Source: Streptomyces sp. NBC_01707 (lineage in GTDB: Bacteria; Actinomycetota; Actinomycetes; Streptomycetales; Streptomycetaceae). Taken from it: a DNA stretch of 64,000 nucleotides. Each line of letters starts with the position of its first letter. Positions within the stretch are counted from its first letter, which is position 1. The stretch covers positions 5,208,001 through 5,272,000 of the forward strand of contig NZ_CP109190.1 in the NCBI RefSeq assembly GCF_041438805.1, read 5' to 3'. The notes under the pieces are model-generated. The model ran no database searches, was not told where the DNA came from, and saw nothing but the letters and a program-made list of their open reading frames with translations. Made by a program: the position numbers and the translations under genes. Positions 8,947 through 17,235 of the stretch are shown piece after piece.

Positions 8947-10443
8947 ATGCCAAGCGCAGAGGACACGAGCGTGCACCAGGAGCGGCCCGTCGTACGGCCC
9001 ACACAGCAGGACGAGATCGCGGCGGCCGGCAGTGAGCTGATCGGCGGCCGGTCGGGACGCTGGGCGAGGATCGGCACCGGTCCGCTCACAGCCGTGCGTG
9101 TCGTCGCACTGGTGGCGATCGGGATGTTTGCGCTCGGCATGGTGCAGAAGGCGCCTTGCTACAACTGGGCATGGTTCAGAGGCGCCAGTTCGCAGTACAC
9201 GCACGCGTGCTACTCCGACATTCCGCATCTCTTCGTCGGACGTGGGTTCGCCGACGGCCTCGTGCCGTACTTCGACCGGTTGAGCGGCGACATGCAGTAC
9301 CTCGAGTACCCCGTACTGACGGGCGTGTTCATGCAGGTCGCGGCCTGGCTGACGCCCGGCGGCTCCATGCAGTACCGCGAGCAGATGTACTGGATGGTCA
9401 ACGCGGGCATGCTCATGATCTGTACCGCGGTCATGGCCGTGTGTGTCGCCCGTACGCACCGGCGCCGTCCGTGGGACGGGCTGCTGGTCGCCCTGGCGCC
9501 CGCCTTCGCGCTCACCGCGACGATCAACTGGGACCTGCTGGCCGTCGCCCTGACGGCCGCGGCCATGCTCATGTGGTCCCGGCAGCGTGCGCTGGCGTTC
9601 GGCGTCCTCATCGGCCTCGCCACGGCCGCCAAGCTCTATCCCGTATTCCTGCTGGGGCCGATCCTCGTTCTCTGCTGGCGCGCGGGCAGATGGCGGGAGT
9701 TCTTCGTGGCGACGCTCGGCGCGGCCGCCTCCTGGCTGGTGGTGAATCTGCCGGTGATGGTGTTCGCGCCCGAGGGGTGGAAGAAGTTCTACACGTTCAG
9801 CCACGACCGGCCGCTCGACTTCGGCTCGTTCTGGCTGATCATCGCGCAGCGTGCCGGCATCTCCATCTCGGTCGACACGGTGAACAACATCTCGCTGCTG
9901 CTGACGGTCCTGCTGTGCGCGGGCATCGGTGTGCTGACGCTGATGGCCCCGCGCCGGCCCCGCTTCGCCCAGCTCGCGTTTCTCGTCGTCGCGGCGTTCA
10001 TCCTCACCAACAAGGTCTATTCGCCGCAGTACGTGCTGTGGCTGATCCCCCTTGCGGCGCTGGCCAGGCCGCGCTGGCGGGACTTCCTCATCTGGCAGGC
10101 GTGCGAGGTCATGTACTTCCTGGGGATCTGGATGTACCTGGCGTACACGACGAGCGGCGACAAGCACCAGGGGCTGCCGACGGAGGGCTACCAGCTGGCG
10201 ATCGCCGTGCATCTGCTGGGCACGCTGTACCTCTGCGCCGTCGTCGTACGGGACATCCTGATGCCGGAGCGGGACGTCGTACGCAGCGACGGGTCGGACG
10301 ATCCGTCGGGCGGGGTGCTCGACGGCGCCGAGGACGTCTTCGTCCTGGGACACGCAGCGACGCACCGGCCGCGGCACGCGGCGCACGCGGTCGAGGGACC
10401 GTGGGTGGAGTGGGGTGCGACGCGCGAGTCCGCCACCGACTGA
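8947..10443 (+). CDS. GT87-like (DUF2029) membrane glycosyltransferase
   Basis: A 498-residue polytopic membrane protein with about 10-11 hydrophobic segments. It has features of the GT-C fold GT87 family (polyprenyl-phosphomannose-dependent mannosyltransferases of actinobacteria): an extracytoplasmic first loop with acidic residues (YSDIPHLFVGRGFADGLVPYFD), LEYPVLTGVFM, AATAAKLYPVFLLGP, and the C-terminal loop NKVYSPQYVLWLIPL. The product is probably a lipoglycan or protein mannosylation enzyme; the exact acceptor is unknown. ATG 8947 is preferred over ATG 8938 because GGCAGG lies 9 nt before it. A strong terminator follows at 10445. Confidence 0.82.
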   Translation: MPSAEDTSVHQERPVVRPTQQDEIAAAGSELIGGRSGRWARIGTGPLTAVRVVALVAIGMFALGMVQKAPCYNWAWFRGASSQYTHACYSDIPHLFVGRGFADGLVPYFDRLSGDMQYLEYPVLTGVFMQVAAWLTPGGSMQYREQMYWMVNAGMLMICTAVMAVCVARTHRRRPWDGLLVALAPAFALTATINWDLLAVALTAAAMLMWSRQRALAFGVLIGLATAAKLYPVFLLGPILVLCWRAGRWREFFVATLGAAASWLVVNLPVMVFAPEGWKKFYTFSHDRPLDFGSFWLIIAQRAGISISVDTVNNISLLLTVLLCAGIGVLTLMAPRRPRFAQLAFLVVAAFILTNKVYSPQYVLWLIPLAALARPRWRDFLIWQACEVMYFLGIWMYLAYTTSGDKHQGLPTEGYQLAIAVHLLGTLYLCAVVVRDILMPERDVVRSDGSDDPSGGVLDGAEDVFVLGHAATHRPRHAAHAVEGPWVEWGATRESATD

Positions 10444-10444
10444 A

Positions 10445-10486
10445 CAGGGCCTCGCCGGAAGGCTGCGAGCCTCCGGCGAGGCCCTG
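10445..10486. terminator. Bidirectional hairpin terminator
   Basis: The outer stem is a perfect 15 bp (10445-10459 / 10472-10486), and the loop carries a smaller nested stem. It lies between the converging glycosyltransferase and alanine-racemase-like genes. Confidence 0.82.
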
Positions 10487-10521
10487 GCCTCAACGGTCGT
10501 TCTGCCGGCCGGCCCACCGCC

Positions 10522-11553
10522 TCAGCGGTCGACGAGGCGGTCGAACTGGGTGGTCGTGTGGCGCAGATGGGCGACCAGTTCGTCCCCGACCTTCGGCTCC
10601 GGCGCATCCGAAGGCACGAACAGGATCGACACCTGCATGTGCGGCGGCTCGGCGAACCAGCGCTGCTTGCCCGCCCAGACGAACGGCGACAGGTTGCGGT
10701 TGACCGTGGCCAGGCCGGCGCGGGCGACGCCCTTCGCCCGCGGCATCACGCCGTGCAGGGCCTTCGGAGCCTCCAGGCCCACGCCGTGCGACGTACCTCC
10801 GGCGACGACCACCAGCCAGCCGTCGGAGGCGGCTCTCTGCTGGCGGTAGCCGAACCGGTCGCCCTTGACGACACGTGTGACGTCGAGGACGGAGCCCCGG
10901 TACTCAGTCGCGTCGTGGTCGCCGAGCCACAGCCGCGTGCCGATGCGGGCGCGGAAGCGGGTCTGCGGGAACTGCTGCTGCAGCCGGGCCAGTTCCTCGG
11001 CACGCAGATGGCTGACGAACATGGTGTGCAGCGGCAGCCGGGCCGCCCGCAGGCGGTCCATCCAGCCGATGACCTCCTCGACCGCGTCCGAGCCGTCCGT
11101 CCGGTCCAGCGGCAGGTGCAGGGCAAAACCCTCGAGGCGTACGTCCTCGATGGCGGCGTGCAACTGCCCCAGCTCCTCCTCCTTGACGCCGTGACGCTTC
11201 ATCGAGCTCATGCACTCGATGACGACCCGGGCCCCGACCAGCGCGTGCACACCGTCCACGGAGGACACGGACCGGATGACGCGGTCGGGCAGCGGCACCG
11301 GCTCCTCGCCCCGCCGGAACGGGGTGAGCACCAGCAGATCGCCGCTGAACCAGTCCTTTATGCGGGCCGCCTCATAGGTGGTGCCGACGGCCAGGGTGTC
11401 GGAGCCGAAGCGGATCGCCTCGTCGGCGAGCCGCTCGTGGCCGAAGCCGTATCCGTTGCCCTTGCAGACCGGGACGAGTCCGGGGAACTGGTCGAGCACG
11501 GATTTCTGGTGCGCCCGCCAGCGCGCGGTGTCGACGTAGAGGGAGAGCGCCAT
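10522..11553 (-). CDS. Alanine racemase-like PLP protein
   Basis: A 343-residue fold-III PLP protein. PVCKGNGYGFG places the probable PLP lysine at K31, as in alanine racemases. The barrel segments LEGFALHLPLDR and FRARIGTRLWLGD and a C-terminal beta domain (GDRFGYRQQ...) follow. At 343 residues it is shorter than housekeeping Alr (about 370-390) and diverged. Streptomyces carry a separate alr elsewhere (recalled), so this may racemise another substrate or serve cell-wall modification. ATG 11553 is chosen with AAAGG upstream; the longer open frame upstream is noise. It lies 133 bp behind femX on the same strand, consistent with a wall-related pair. Confidence 0.8.
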   Translation of the reverse strand: MALSLYVDTARWRAHQKSVLDQFPGLVPVCKGNGYGFGHERLADEAIRFGSDTLAVGTTYEAARIKDWFSGDLLVLTPFRRGEEPVPLPDRVIRSVSSVDGVHALVGARVVIECMSSMKRHGVKEEELGQLHAAIEDVRLEGFALHLPLDRTDGSDAVEEVIGWMDRLRAARLPLHTMFVSHLRAEELARLQQQFPQTRFRARIGTRLWLGDHDATEYRGSVLDVTRVVKGDRFGYRQQRAASDGWLVVVAGGTSHGVGLEAPKALHGVMPRAKGVARAGLATVNRNLSPFVWAGKQRWFAEPPHMQVSILFVPSDAPEPKVGDELVAHLRHTTTQFDRLVDR

Positions 11554-11686
11554 GGCCGGTCCGGAACCTTTCTGGTGGCTGCGGTGTATCAGAGGTGTGC
11601 GGAGCTTGATGAAGTGCCTGAGATTGTCGGCTTGCCTTCCGGCATGCCTGCTGAAGCACCTATTCAAACGAATGAAGCCGTTTTCG

Positions 11687-12805
11687 TCAGCGGCGCGACA
11701 TGTACATATCGAGAGCCTTGTGGAGCAGCTTGTTGAGCGGGAAGTCCCACTCGCCGACGTACTCGACGGCTTCGCCGCCCGTGCCGACCTTGAACTGGAT
11801 CAGGCCGAAGAGGTGGTCCGTCTCGTCGAGCGAGTCGCTGATGCCACGAAGGTCGTAGACGGTCGCGCCCATCGCGTACGAGTCGCGCAGCATGCGCCAC
11901 TGCATCGCGTTCGAGGGCCGGACCTCGCGCCCGATGTTGTCGGATGCGCCGTACGAGTACCAGACGTGGCCACCGACGACGAGCATCGTCGCCGCCGACA
12001 GGTTCACGCCGTTGTGCCGCGCGAAATAGAGCCGCATGCGGTTGGGGTCCTCGGAGTTGAGCACCGTCCACATGCGCTGGAAGTAGGAGAGCGGGCGCGG
12101 CCGGAAGTGGTCGCGGACCGCGGTGATCTCGTACAGCCGCTGCCATTCCGCGAGGTCCTCGTAACTGCCCTGGACGACCTCGACACCGGCCTTCTCGGCC
12201 TTCTTGATGTTGCGGCGCCACAGCTGGTTGAAGCCCTTGAGAACGTCTTCGAGCGACCGGTTGGCCAGCGGGACCTGGAAGACATAGCGCGGCTGTACGT
12301 CACCGAATCCGGCGCCGCCGTCCTCGCCCTGCTGCCAGCCCATCTTCCTCAGCCGGTCGGCGACTTCGAAGGCGCGAGGCTCGATGTGGGTGGCCTCGAC
12401 ATCGCGCAGACGCTTCACGTCGGGGTCCTGGATACCGGACTTGATGGCGGTCGAGTCCCAGCGACGGATGACGACCGGCGGGCCCATCTTCACGGAGAAG
12501 GCACCCTGCTGCTTGAGATGCGCCAGCATCGGCTGCAGCCAGTCGTCCAGGTTCGGGGCGTACCAGTTGATGACCGGGCCCTCAGGGAGGTACGCGAGAT
12601 ACCTCTTGATCTTGGGGAGCTGGCGGTACAGGACCAGGCCGGCGCCCACCAACTCGCCGCTCTTGTCGAACCATCCCAGATTCTCCGAGCGCCATTCGGT
12701 CTTCACATCAGCCCACGCCGGGACCTGGCAGTGACTGGCCGAAGGCAGACTCTGGATGTACGCCAGATGCTGCTCTCGGCTGATGGTCCTCAGGGTCAGG
12801 CTCAT
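11687..12805 (-). CDS. femX: FemX-like lipid II glycyltransferase
   Basis: A 372-residue FemABX-family acyltransferase with two GNAT-like subdomains. In S. coelicolor, FemX adds the first glycine to the L,L-diaminopimelate side chain of lipid II, allowing Gly cross-bridges. Seen here are the family motifs LPKIKRYLAYLPEGPVINW, WRRNIKKAEKAGVEV, YFARHNGVNLSAATMLV and YGASDNIGREVRPSNAMQW. It also has the C-terminal DLRGISDSLDETDHLFGL and FKVGTGGEAVEYVGEWDFPL. It is upstream of the alanine-racemase-like gene. The assignment rests on motif recognition and recalled synteny with S. coelicolor SCO3904. Confidence 0.88.
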   Translation of the reverse strand: MSLTLRTISREQHLAYIQSLPSASHCQVPAWADVKTEWRSENLGWFDKSGELVGAGLVLYRQLPKIKRYLAYLPEGPVINWYAPNLDDWLQPMLAHLKQQGAFSVKMGPPVVIRRWDSTAIKSGIQDPDVKRLRDVEATHIEPRAFEVADRLRKMGWQQGEDGGAGFGDVQPRYVFQVPLANRSLEDVLKGFNQLWRRNIKKAEKAGVEVVQGSYEDLAEWQRLYEITAVRDHFRPRPLSYFQRMWTVLNSEDPNRMRLYFARHNGVNLSAATMLVVGGHVWYSYGASDNIGREVRPSNAMQWRMLRDSYAMGATVYDLRGISDSLDETDHLFGLIQFKVGTGGEAVEYVGEWDFPLNKLLHKALDMYMSRR

Positions 12806-12916
12806 GTCGGGGCGCTCCTCGGCAGGTGTGTCCCCATCGGTCAGGGGCTCCGGCTCTCGCGCCGAAGCCTACTGCGACCGGGGAGCGCCCCGTCTGGCCC
12901 TATGGGACCTTGCCGA

Positions 12917-12948
12917 CCCGGTGGAACCCGGCAGCCCGGTCCACCGGG
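12917..12948 (-). terminator. Hairpin after the small membrane protein gene
   Basis: CCCGGTGGA (12917-12925) and TCCACCGGG (12940-12948) form a perfect 9-bp stem with a 14-nt loop, about 70 bp past the stop of the minus-strand gene at 13016 and before femX. Confidence 0.55.
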
Positions 12949-13015
12949 ACCTGGACGGCCCCTTGGTGTGGACCGGCGCCGGGTCCCGGTGCGTTCGGCC
13001 GGGTCCGGGCCGGAG

Positions 13016-13330
13016 TCAGCCGATCACACCGCCGAAGAGGCCTCCATGGGCCATGCCCAGGAAGAATCCGATGGCGGACGCACCCATGCCGAGGATCAGC
13101 GGGAACCTCTCGCGCGTGGTCACCGAGATGTACTGCCCGTACGCACCCGTCAGGATCCCGAGGAGTCCGGCCCACGAGCTGATCAGATGCAGACTGTGGA
13201 ACATCGCCGTCACGAAGGCGAGAAGGCCGAGAACGACGGTCACCGCCATCAGGGTGTCCTGGAGCGGATGGGGCCTGCCGTCCGTGGCCAGCAGGGAAAC
13301 GGCAGGGCGGGTTCGCGTTGTCTGTGCCAT
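13016..13330 (-). CDS. Small integral membrane protein
   Basis: A 104-residue protein with an N-terminal basic leader and three hydrophobic segments (AVTVVLGLLAFVTAMFHSL, SWAGLLGILTGAYGQYISV, ILGMGASAIGFFLGMAHGG). There are no catalytic motifs. ATG 13330 is chosen because AGGAGG lies 6 nt upstream. It is conserved between femX and rpsF in Streptomyces as I recall, with unknown function. It is divergent from the ribosomal operon. Confidence 0.8.
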   Translation of the reverse strand: MAQTTRTRPAVSLLATDGRPHPLQDTLMAVTVVLGLLAFVTAMFHSLHLISSWAGLLGILTGAYGQYISVTTRERFPLILGMGASAIGFFLGMAHGGLFGGVIG

Positions 13331-13608
13331 GGAGTACCTCCTGGCCGAAAGGCGGCGCATGGTGTCGCCGCTCACACCCGATGTGTACAGATTGCGTCTC
13401 CTGAGCACCGGATTTCAACCGGAAGCCGGTGTGCGGGTACTCTGTACGGTCTGCACCGGTGTCTGCCCAGGCCAGCACAGCAGCCCCTCTCGATGGAGGG
13501 CGTTGTCAGTGTCGGCTGTTTTACTCGGAGACACTGTTGCTTTACGCATCACGACCCTCCTGCCACGGAACGACCGTGGCCGCTGAGTCCAAAGGAGGTG
13601 GGTTCCAC

Positions 13609-13899
13609 ATGCGTCACTACGAGGTGATGGTCATCCTCGACCCCGATCTCGAGGAGCGCGCTGTCTCCCCGCTGATCGAGAACTTCCTCTCCGTCGTCCG
13701 TGAGGGCAACGGAAAGGTTGAGAAGGTCGACACCTGGGGCCGTCGTCGTCTCGCTTACGAGATCAAGAAGAAGCCCGAGGGCATCTACTCGGTCATCGAT
13801 CTGCAGGCCGAGCCTGCGATCGTCAAGGAGCTCGACCGCCAGATGAACCTGAACGAGTCGGTCCTCCGGACCAAGGTCCTCCGTCCCGAGATCCACTGA
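13609..13899 (+). CDS. rpsF: 30S ribosomal protein S6
   Basis: A 96-residue S6 with the canonical [16 protein letters not shown] start, [23 protein letters not shown] core and [14 protein letters not shown] end. It binds S18 and 16S rRNA in the platform of the small subunit. Ribosome site AAAGGAGGTG lies 9-18 nt before ATG 13609. It is first gene of the rpsF-ssb-rpsR-rplI operon; the promoter must lie in the 278-bp gap to 13330. Confidence 0.98.
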   Translation: MRHYEVMVILDPDLEERAVSPLIENFLSVVREGNGKVEKVDTWGRRRLAYEIKKKPEGIYSVIDLQAEPAIVKELDRQMNLNESVLRTKVLRPEIH

Positions 13900-13973
13900 G
13901 CATCTAGCTCAGCGGTCATCGGGTTCGAGTAGCAGCAAGCAGCCAGAAGCAATCCCCGCCGAGAGGTTCACCC

Positions 13974-14588
13974 ATGGCAGGCGAGACCGTCATCACGGTC
14001 GTCGGCAATCTCGTCGACGACCCCGAGCTGCGCTTCACCCCGTCCGGTGCGGCGGTCGCGAAGTTCCGTGTCGCGTCCACTCCCCGCATCTTCGACCGGC
14101 AGACCAATGAGTGGAAGGACGGCGAAGGCCTGTTCCTCACCTGCTCGGTCTGGCGGCAGGCGGCGGAGAACGTCGCCGAGTCGCTTCAGCGAGGCATGCG
14201 CGTTGTCGTGCAGGGCCGGCTGAAGCAGCGGTCGTACGAAGACCGCGAAGGCGTGAAGCGCACGGTCTACGAGCTGGACGTCGAGGAAGTCGGCCCCAGC
14301 CTCAAGAGCGCCACGGCCAAGGTCACCAAGACCACCGGTCGCGGTGGCCAGGGCGGCCAGGGTGGCTACGGCGGTGGCCAGCAGGGCGGCGGCAACTGGG
14401 GCGGCGGTCCCAGTGGCGGTGGCCAGCAGGGCGGCGGCGGTGCTCCCGCCGACGACCCGTGGGCCACCAGCGCGCCGGCCGGCGGCCAGCAGGGCGGGGG
14501 TCAGCAGGGCGGCGGAGGCGGTTGGGGCGGAAGCTCCGGCGGTTCCGGCGGTTCTGGTGGCGGCTACTCGGACGAGCCTCCCTTCTAG
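13974..14588 (+). CDS. ssb: Single-stranded DNA-binding protein
   Basis: A 204-residue SSB. The OB fold (about 1-112) begins [23 protein letters not shown] Gly/Gln-rich linker (about 117-195) has many GGQQGGG repeats, and the acidic tail SDEPPF docks partner proteins. The start is ATG 13974 with GAGAGG upstream. It is cotranscribed between rpsF and rpsR, the standard actinobacterial arrangement. Confidence 0.97.
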   Translation: MAGETVITVVGNLVDDPELRFTPSGAAVAKFRVASTPRIFDRQTNEWKDGEGLFLTCSVWRQAAENVAESLQRGMRVVVQGRLKQRSYEDREGVKRTVYELDVEEVGPSLKSATAKVTKTTGRGGQGGQGGYGGGQQGGGNWGGGPSGGGQQGGGGAPADDPWATSAPAGGQQGGGQQGGGGGWGGSSGGSGGSGGGYSDEPPF

Positions 14589-14631
14589 GGCAGCTCGTAC
14601 CCCCACTTCTTGATCACACAGGAGAAACACC

Positions 14632-14868
14632 ATGGCGAAGCCGCCTGTGCGCAAGCCTAAGAAGAAGGTCTGCGCGTTCTGCAAGGACAAGACCCAGTAC
14701 GTGGACTACAAGGACACGAACATGCTGCGGAAGTTCATTTCCGACCGCGGCAAGATCCGTGCCCGCCGCGTCACCGGCAACTGCACGCAGCACCAGCGTG
14801 ACGTCGCCACGGCAGTCAAGAACAGCCGTGAGATGGCGCTGCTGCCCTACACGTCCACCGCGCGATAA
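14632..14868 (+). CDS. rpsR: 30S ribosomal protein S18, zinc-binding (C+) form
   Basis: A 78-residue S18 with [21 protein letters not shown]. It keeps the putative zinc ligands C14-x2-C17 and C51-x2-H54, so it is the C+ form. Streptomyces usually also encode a cysteine-free paralogue controlled by Zur (recalled), which is not in this window. ATG 14632 follows AGGAGAAACACC. Confidence 0.97.
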   Translation: MAKPPVRKPKKKVCAFCKDKTQYVDYKDTNMLRKFISDRGKIRARRVTGNCTQHQRDVATAVKNSREMALLPYTSTAR

Positions 14869-14886
14869 GGGAAGGGTGACCGAATA

Positions 14887-15333
14887 ATGAAGATCATCCT
14901 CACCCACGAGGTCTCCGGCCTCGGCACTGCCGGCGACGTCGTCGACGTCAAGGACGGGTACGCCCGTAACTACCTGGTTCCGCGTGGCTTTGCCATCCGC
15001 TGGACCAAGGGTGGCGAGAAGGACGTGGCGCAGATCCGCCGCGCCCGCAAGATCCACGAGATCGCGACGATCGAGCAGGCCAACGAGGTCAAGGCCAAGC
15101 TCGAGGCCGTGAAGGTCCGTCTGGCTGTTCGCTCCGGCGACGCCGGCCGCCTCTTCGGCTCCGTCACCCCGGCCGACATCGCCTCGGCGATCAAGGCTGC
15201 CGGTGGCCCGGACGTCGACAAGCGTCGCGTCGAGCTCGGCTCGCCGATCAAGACGCTCGGCGGACACCAGGTGTCCGTGCGTCTGCACCCCGAGGTTGCG
15301 GCGAAGCTCGGCATCGAGGTCGTTGCTGCCTAA
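14887..15333 (+). CDS. rplI: 50S ribosomal protein L9
   Basis: A 148-residue L9. The N-terminal domain has [36 protein letters not shown], followed by the long connecting helix ([20 protein letters not shown]) and the C-terminal rRNA-binding domain ([15 protein letters not shown]). GGAAGGGTGACCGAATA precedes ATG 14887. It is last gene of the operon; the terminator follows at 15357. Confidence 0.98.
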   Translation: MKIILTHEVSGLGTAGDVVDVKDGYARNYLVPRGFAIRWTKGGEKDVAQIRRARKIHEIATIEQANEVKAKLEAVKVRLAVRSGDAGRLFGSVTPADIASAIKAAGGPDVDKRRVELGSPIKTLGGHQVSVRLHPEVAAKLGIEVVAA

Positions 15334-15356
15334 GGGCAGAGCTCACCAGAGCAGGT

Positions 15357-15389
15357 GAGGGGCCGCACTCCATGGGAGTGCGGCCCCTC
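15357..15389. terminator. Hairpin terminator after rplI
   Basis: A perfect 15-bp stem (GAGGGGCCGCACTCC / complement) with a 3-nt loop lies 23 bp past the rplI stop. Four bases later a parS site begins. Confidence 0.88.
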
Positions 15390-15392
15390 GTC

Positions 15393-15406
15393 GTTTCACG
15401 TGAAAC
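15393..15406. other. parS: parS site 3
   Basis: Exact GTTTCACGTGAAAC, between the rplI terminator and the end of the convergent MATE gene. Symmetry stops at the 14-bp core. Confidence 0.93.
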
Positions 15407-15438
15407 AGGCTCGGTGGCCGGTGGTCAGCGGCCGGTGG

Positions 15439-16776
15439 TCAGCGGGTGGCCCCGGTGACGATCCACTTGCCCGAACGGGTCCGCAGCCAGAGCGTCAGCA
15501 TGCGGACCGTCATCATCAGGGCCATCGCCCACCACAGAGCCGTCAGCCCCCCGCCGACCGTGGGAACGAGCAGGGCGACCGGGGCGAAGACGGTCAGGGT
15601 GATCAGCATGGCCCAGGCGAGGTAGCGGCCGTCCCCGGCGCCCATGAGTACACCGTCCAGGATGAAGACCACGCCGGCGATCGGCTGGGAAAGCGCCACC
15701 ACCAGCAAGGCTGGGACGAGTGTGTCCTGGACCGCCCCGTCGCCGGTGAAGAGCGGGATGAACAGGGGCCTGGCGAGCACGATCAGTGCCCCGAGGACCA
15801 CACCCGAAGCGATGCCCCACTGGACCATGCGACGGCATGCCTCACGTGCGCCCTGGGTGTCATCGGCTCCCAGATACCGGCCGATGATGGCCTGCCCGGC
15901 GATGGCTATGGCATCGAGGGCGAAAGCCATCAGGCTCCACAACGAGAGGATGATCTGGTGGGCGGCGATGTCGGTGTCGCCGAGGCGTGCGGCGACGGCG
16001 GTGGCGATCATCAGTACGGCACGGAGCGACAGGGTGCGGACCAGGAGAGGGGCGCCGGCCTGTGCGCTGGCCCTGATTCCTGTCGCGTCGGGGCGCAGCG
16101 AGGCCCCGTGCCGACGCGCGCCCCGTACCACCACGATCAGATAGGCGGCAGCCATCCCGAACTGGGCGATCACCGTGCCCCAGGCTGATCCGGCGATGCC
16201 GAGCCCGGCGCCGTAGACAAGACCCGCGTTGAGGGCGCCGTTGGCCGCGAAGCCGCCGATGGCGACGTAGAGCGGGGTTCTGGTGTCCTGCAGGCCGCGG
16301 AGTACGCCGGTCGCGGCCATCACGATGAGCATGGCAGGGATACCGAGACTGGATATCCGCAGATAGGTGGTGGCGTACGGGGCGGCGGTGTCGGAGGCGC
16401 CGAAGATCTCGACGAGCCAAGGGGCCGAGGGGAGCGTCACGGCTATGACGGCGACACCGAGGAGCAGAGCCAGCCAGATGCCGTCCATGCCCTGCCGGAT
16501 CGCGGAGGCAAGATCACCCGCCCCTACCCGCCGTGCAACCGCTGCCGTGGTGGCGTACGCGAGGAAGACGAAGATGCTGACGGCGGTGGTGAGGAGTGCC
16601 GCCGCGACCCCCAGACCGGCCAGTTGCGGTGTGCCCAGATGGCCGACGATGGCGCTGTCGACCATCACGAAGAGGGGCTCGGCGACGAGTGCGCCGAAGG
16701 CGGGGACAGCGAGCGCGATGATCTCGCGATCATGCCGTCGACGGCTGGAGTGCGAGGTCACCGGAGCCAGGGTCAT
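15439..16776 (-). CDS. MATE family efflux transporter
   Basis: A 445-residue, 12-segment exporter of the MATE family (DinF-like branch). Typical stretches are EIIALAVPAFGALVAEPLFVMVDSAIVGHLG, ATTYLRISSLGIPAMLIVMAATGVLRGLQDTRTPL and GQAIIGRYLGADD. It probably exports cationic drugs or metabolites using an ion gradient; the substrate is not predictable. The start is ATG 16776. It is convergent with rplI and divergent from dnaB. Confidence 0.9.
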   Translation of the reverse strand: MTLAPVTSHSSRRRHDREIIALAVPAFGALVAEPLFVMVDSAIVGHLGTPQLAGLGVAAALLTTAVSIFVFLAYATTAAVARRVGAGDLASAIRQGMDGIWLALLLGVAVIAVTLPSAPWLVEIFGASDTAAPYATTYLRISSLGIPAMLIVMAATGVLRGLQDTRTPLYVAIGGFAANGALNAGLVYGAGLGIAGSAWGTVIAQFGMAAAYLIVVVRGARRHGASLRPDATGIRASAQAGAPLLVRTLSLRAVLMIATAVAARLGDTDIAAHQIILSLWSLMAFALDAIAIAGQAIIGRYLGADDTQGAREACRRMVQWGIASGVVLGALIVLARPLFIPLFTGDGAVQDTLVPALLVVALSQPIAGVVFILDGVLMGAGDGRYLAWAMLITLTVFAPVALLVPTVGGGLTALWWAMALMMTVRMLTLWLRTRSGKWIVTGATR

Positions 16777-17235
16777 GGGCGCAAATCTAACCTTCCACAG
16801 GTAACGGATGCAAGGTGATAGTGGTCCTTACATTTGTCGGTGCGTCGTGTTCTTCTGCGCGTGGTTTGCCGTGATCTTGTGCCGAGTCTGAAAGTTTTTC
16901 TCCCCCACAGCCCGTGGATGGAGAAAAGGCAGGTCAGGACCGTGTTCATGGTGGCGTTATGAGTTTGTCCACAGTGCTGTCCCCCGCTCCGTGCACAGGT
17001 TCTGCGGAGTTCTCCACAGCATCTGGTCCGTCGTCCACATGCCCTGTGGATAACCAGATTGGCTGACGGTGCCGGGCCGCCTACCGTGGACCGGCGCCCA
17101 CACCCCGTTTCAGCCCTGGAATCCCACAGATCTCGACGTGATGGAACCGGAGTCGAGCGTCTCGATTGTCGGTGCTGTGCCGTAAGAAGGAGTGGCACGG
17201 CGAGGGTCCGCGGAGCGGACGGGAGGAGGTGGCCG
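16777..17235. other. 459-bp dnaB upstream region with DnaA-box cluster
   Basis: This gap between MATE and dnaB has no convincing gene. It contains a run of DnaA-box-like 9-mers (listed separately at 16965-17053) and is locally less GC-rich than its flanks around 16790-16970. The dnaB promoter should lie in the last 150 bp. Confidence 0.6.
16965..17053. promoter_or_regulatory. Cluster of four DnaA-box-like sites upstream of dnaB
   Basis: TTGTCCACA (16965-16973) is identical to the Streptomyces DnaA-box consensus. TTCTCCACA (17010-17018), TCGTCCACA (17031-17039) and, on the other strand, TTATCCACA (17045-17053) each differ by one or two bases. Four sites in 89 bp is far denser than expected. 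Possible roles are DnaA control of dnaB or DnaA titration near oriC. Confidence 0.65.

Noticed and set aside
13900..13945. tRNA-like text (TAGCTCAGCGGTC...GGTTCGAGTAGC) between rpsF and ssb
   Set aside because: Too short; no acceptor stem, anticodon arm or T-arm pairing can be built.
14341..14580. Repeat-rich DNA in ssb
   Set aside because: It is the normal glycine/glutamine-rich linker of actinobacterial SSB, not a separate repeat element.
15355..16188. 277-codon frame starting at the rplI terminator
   Set aside because: Antisense to the MATE gene and begins inside terminator and parS sequence.
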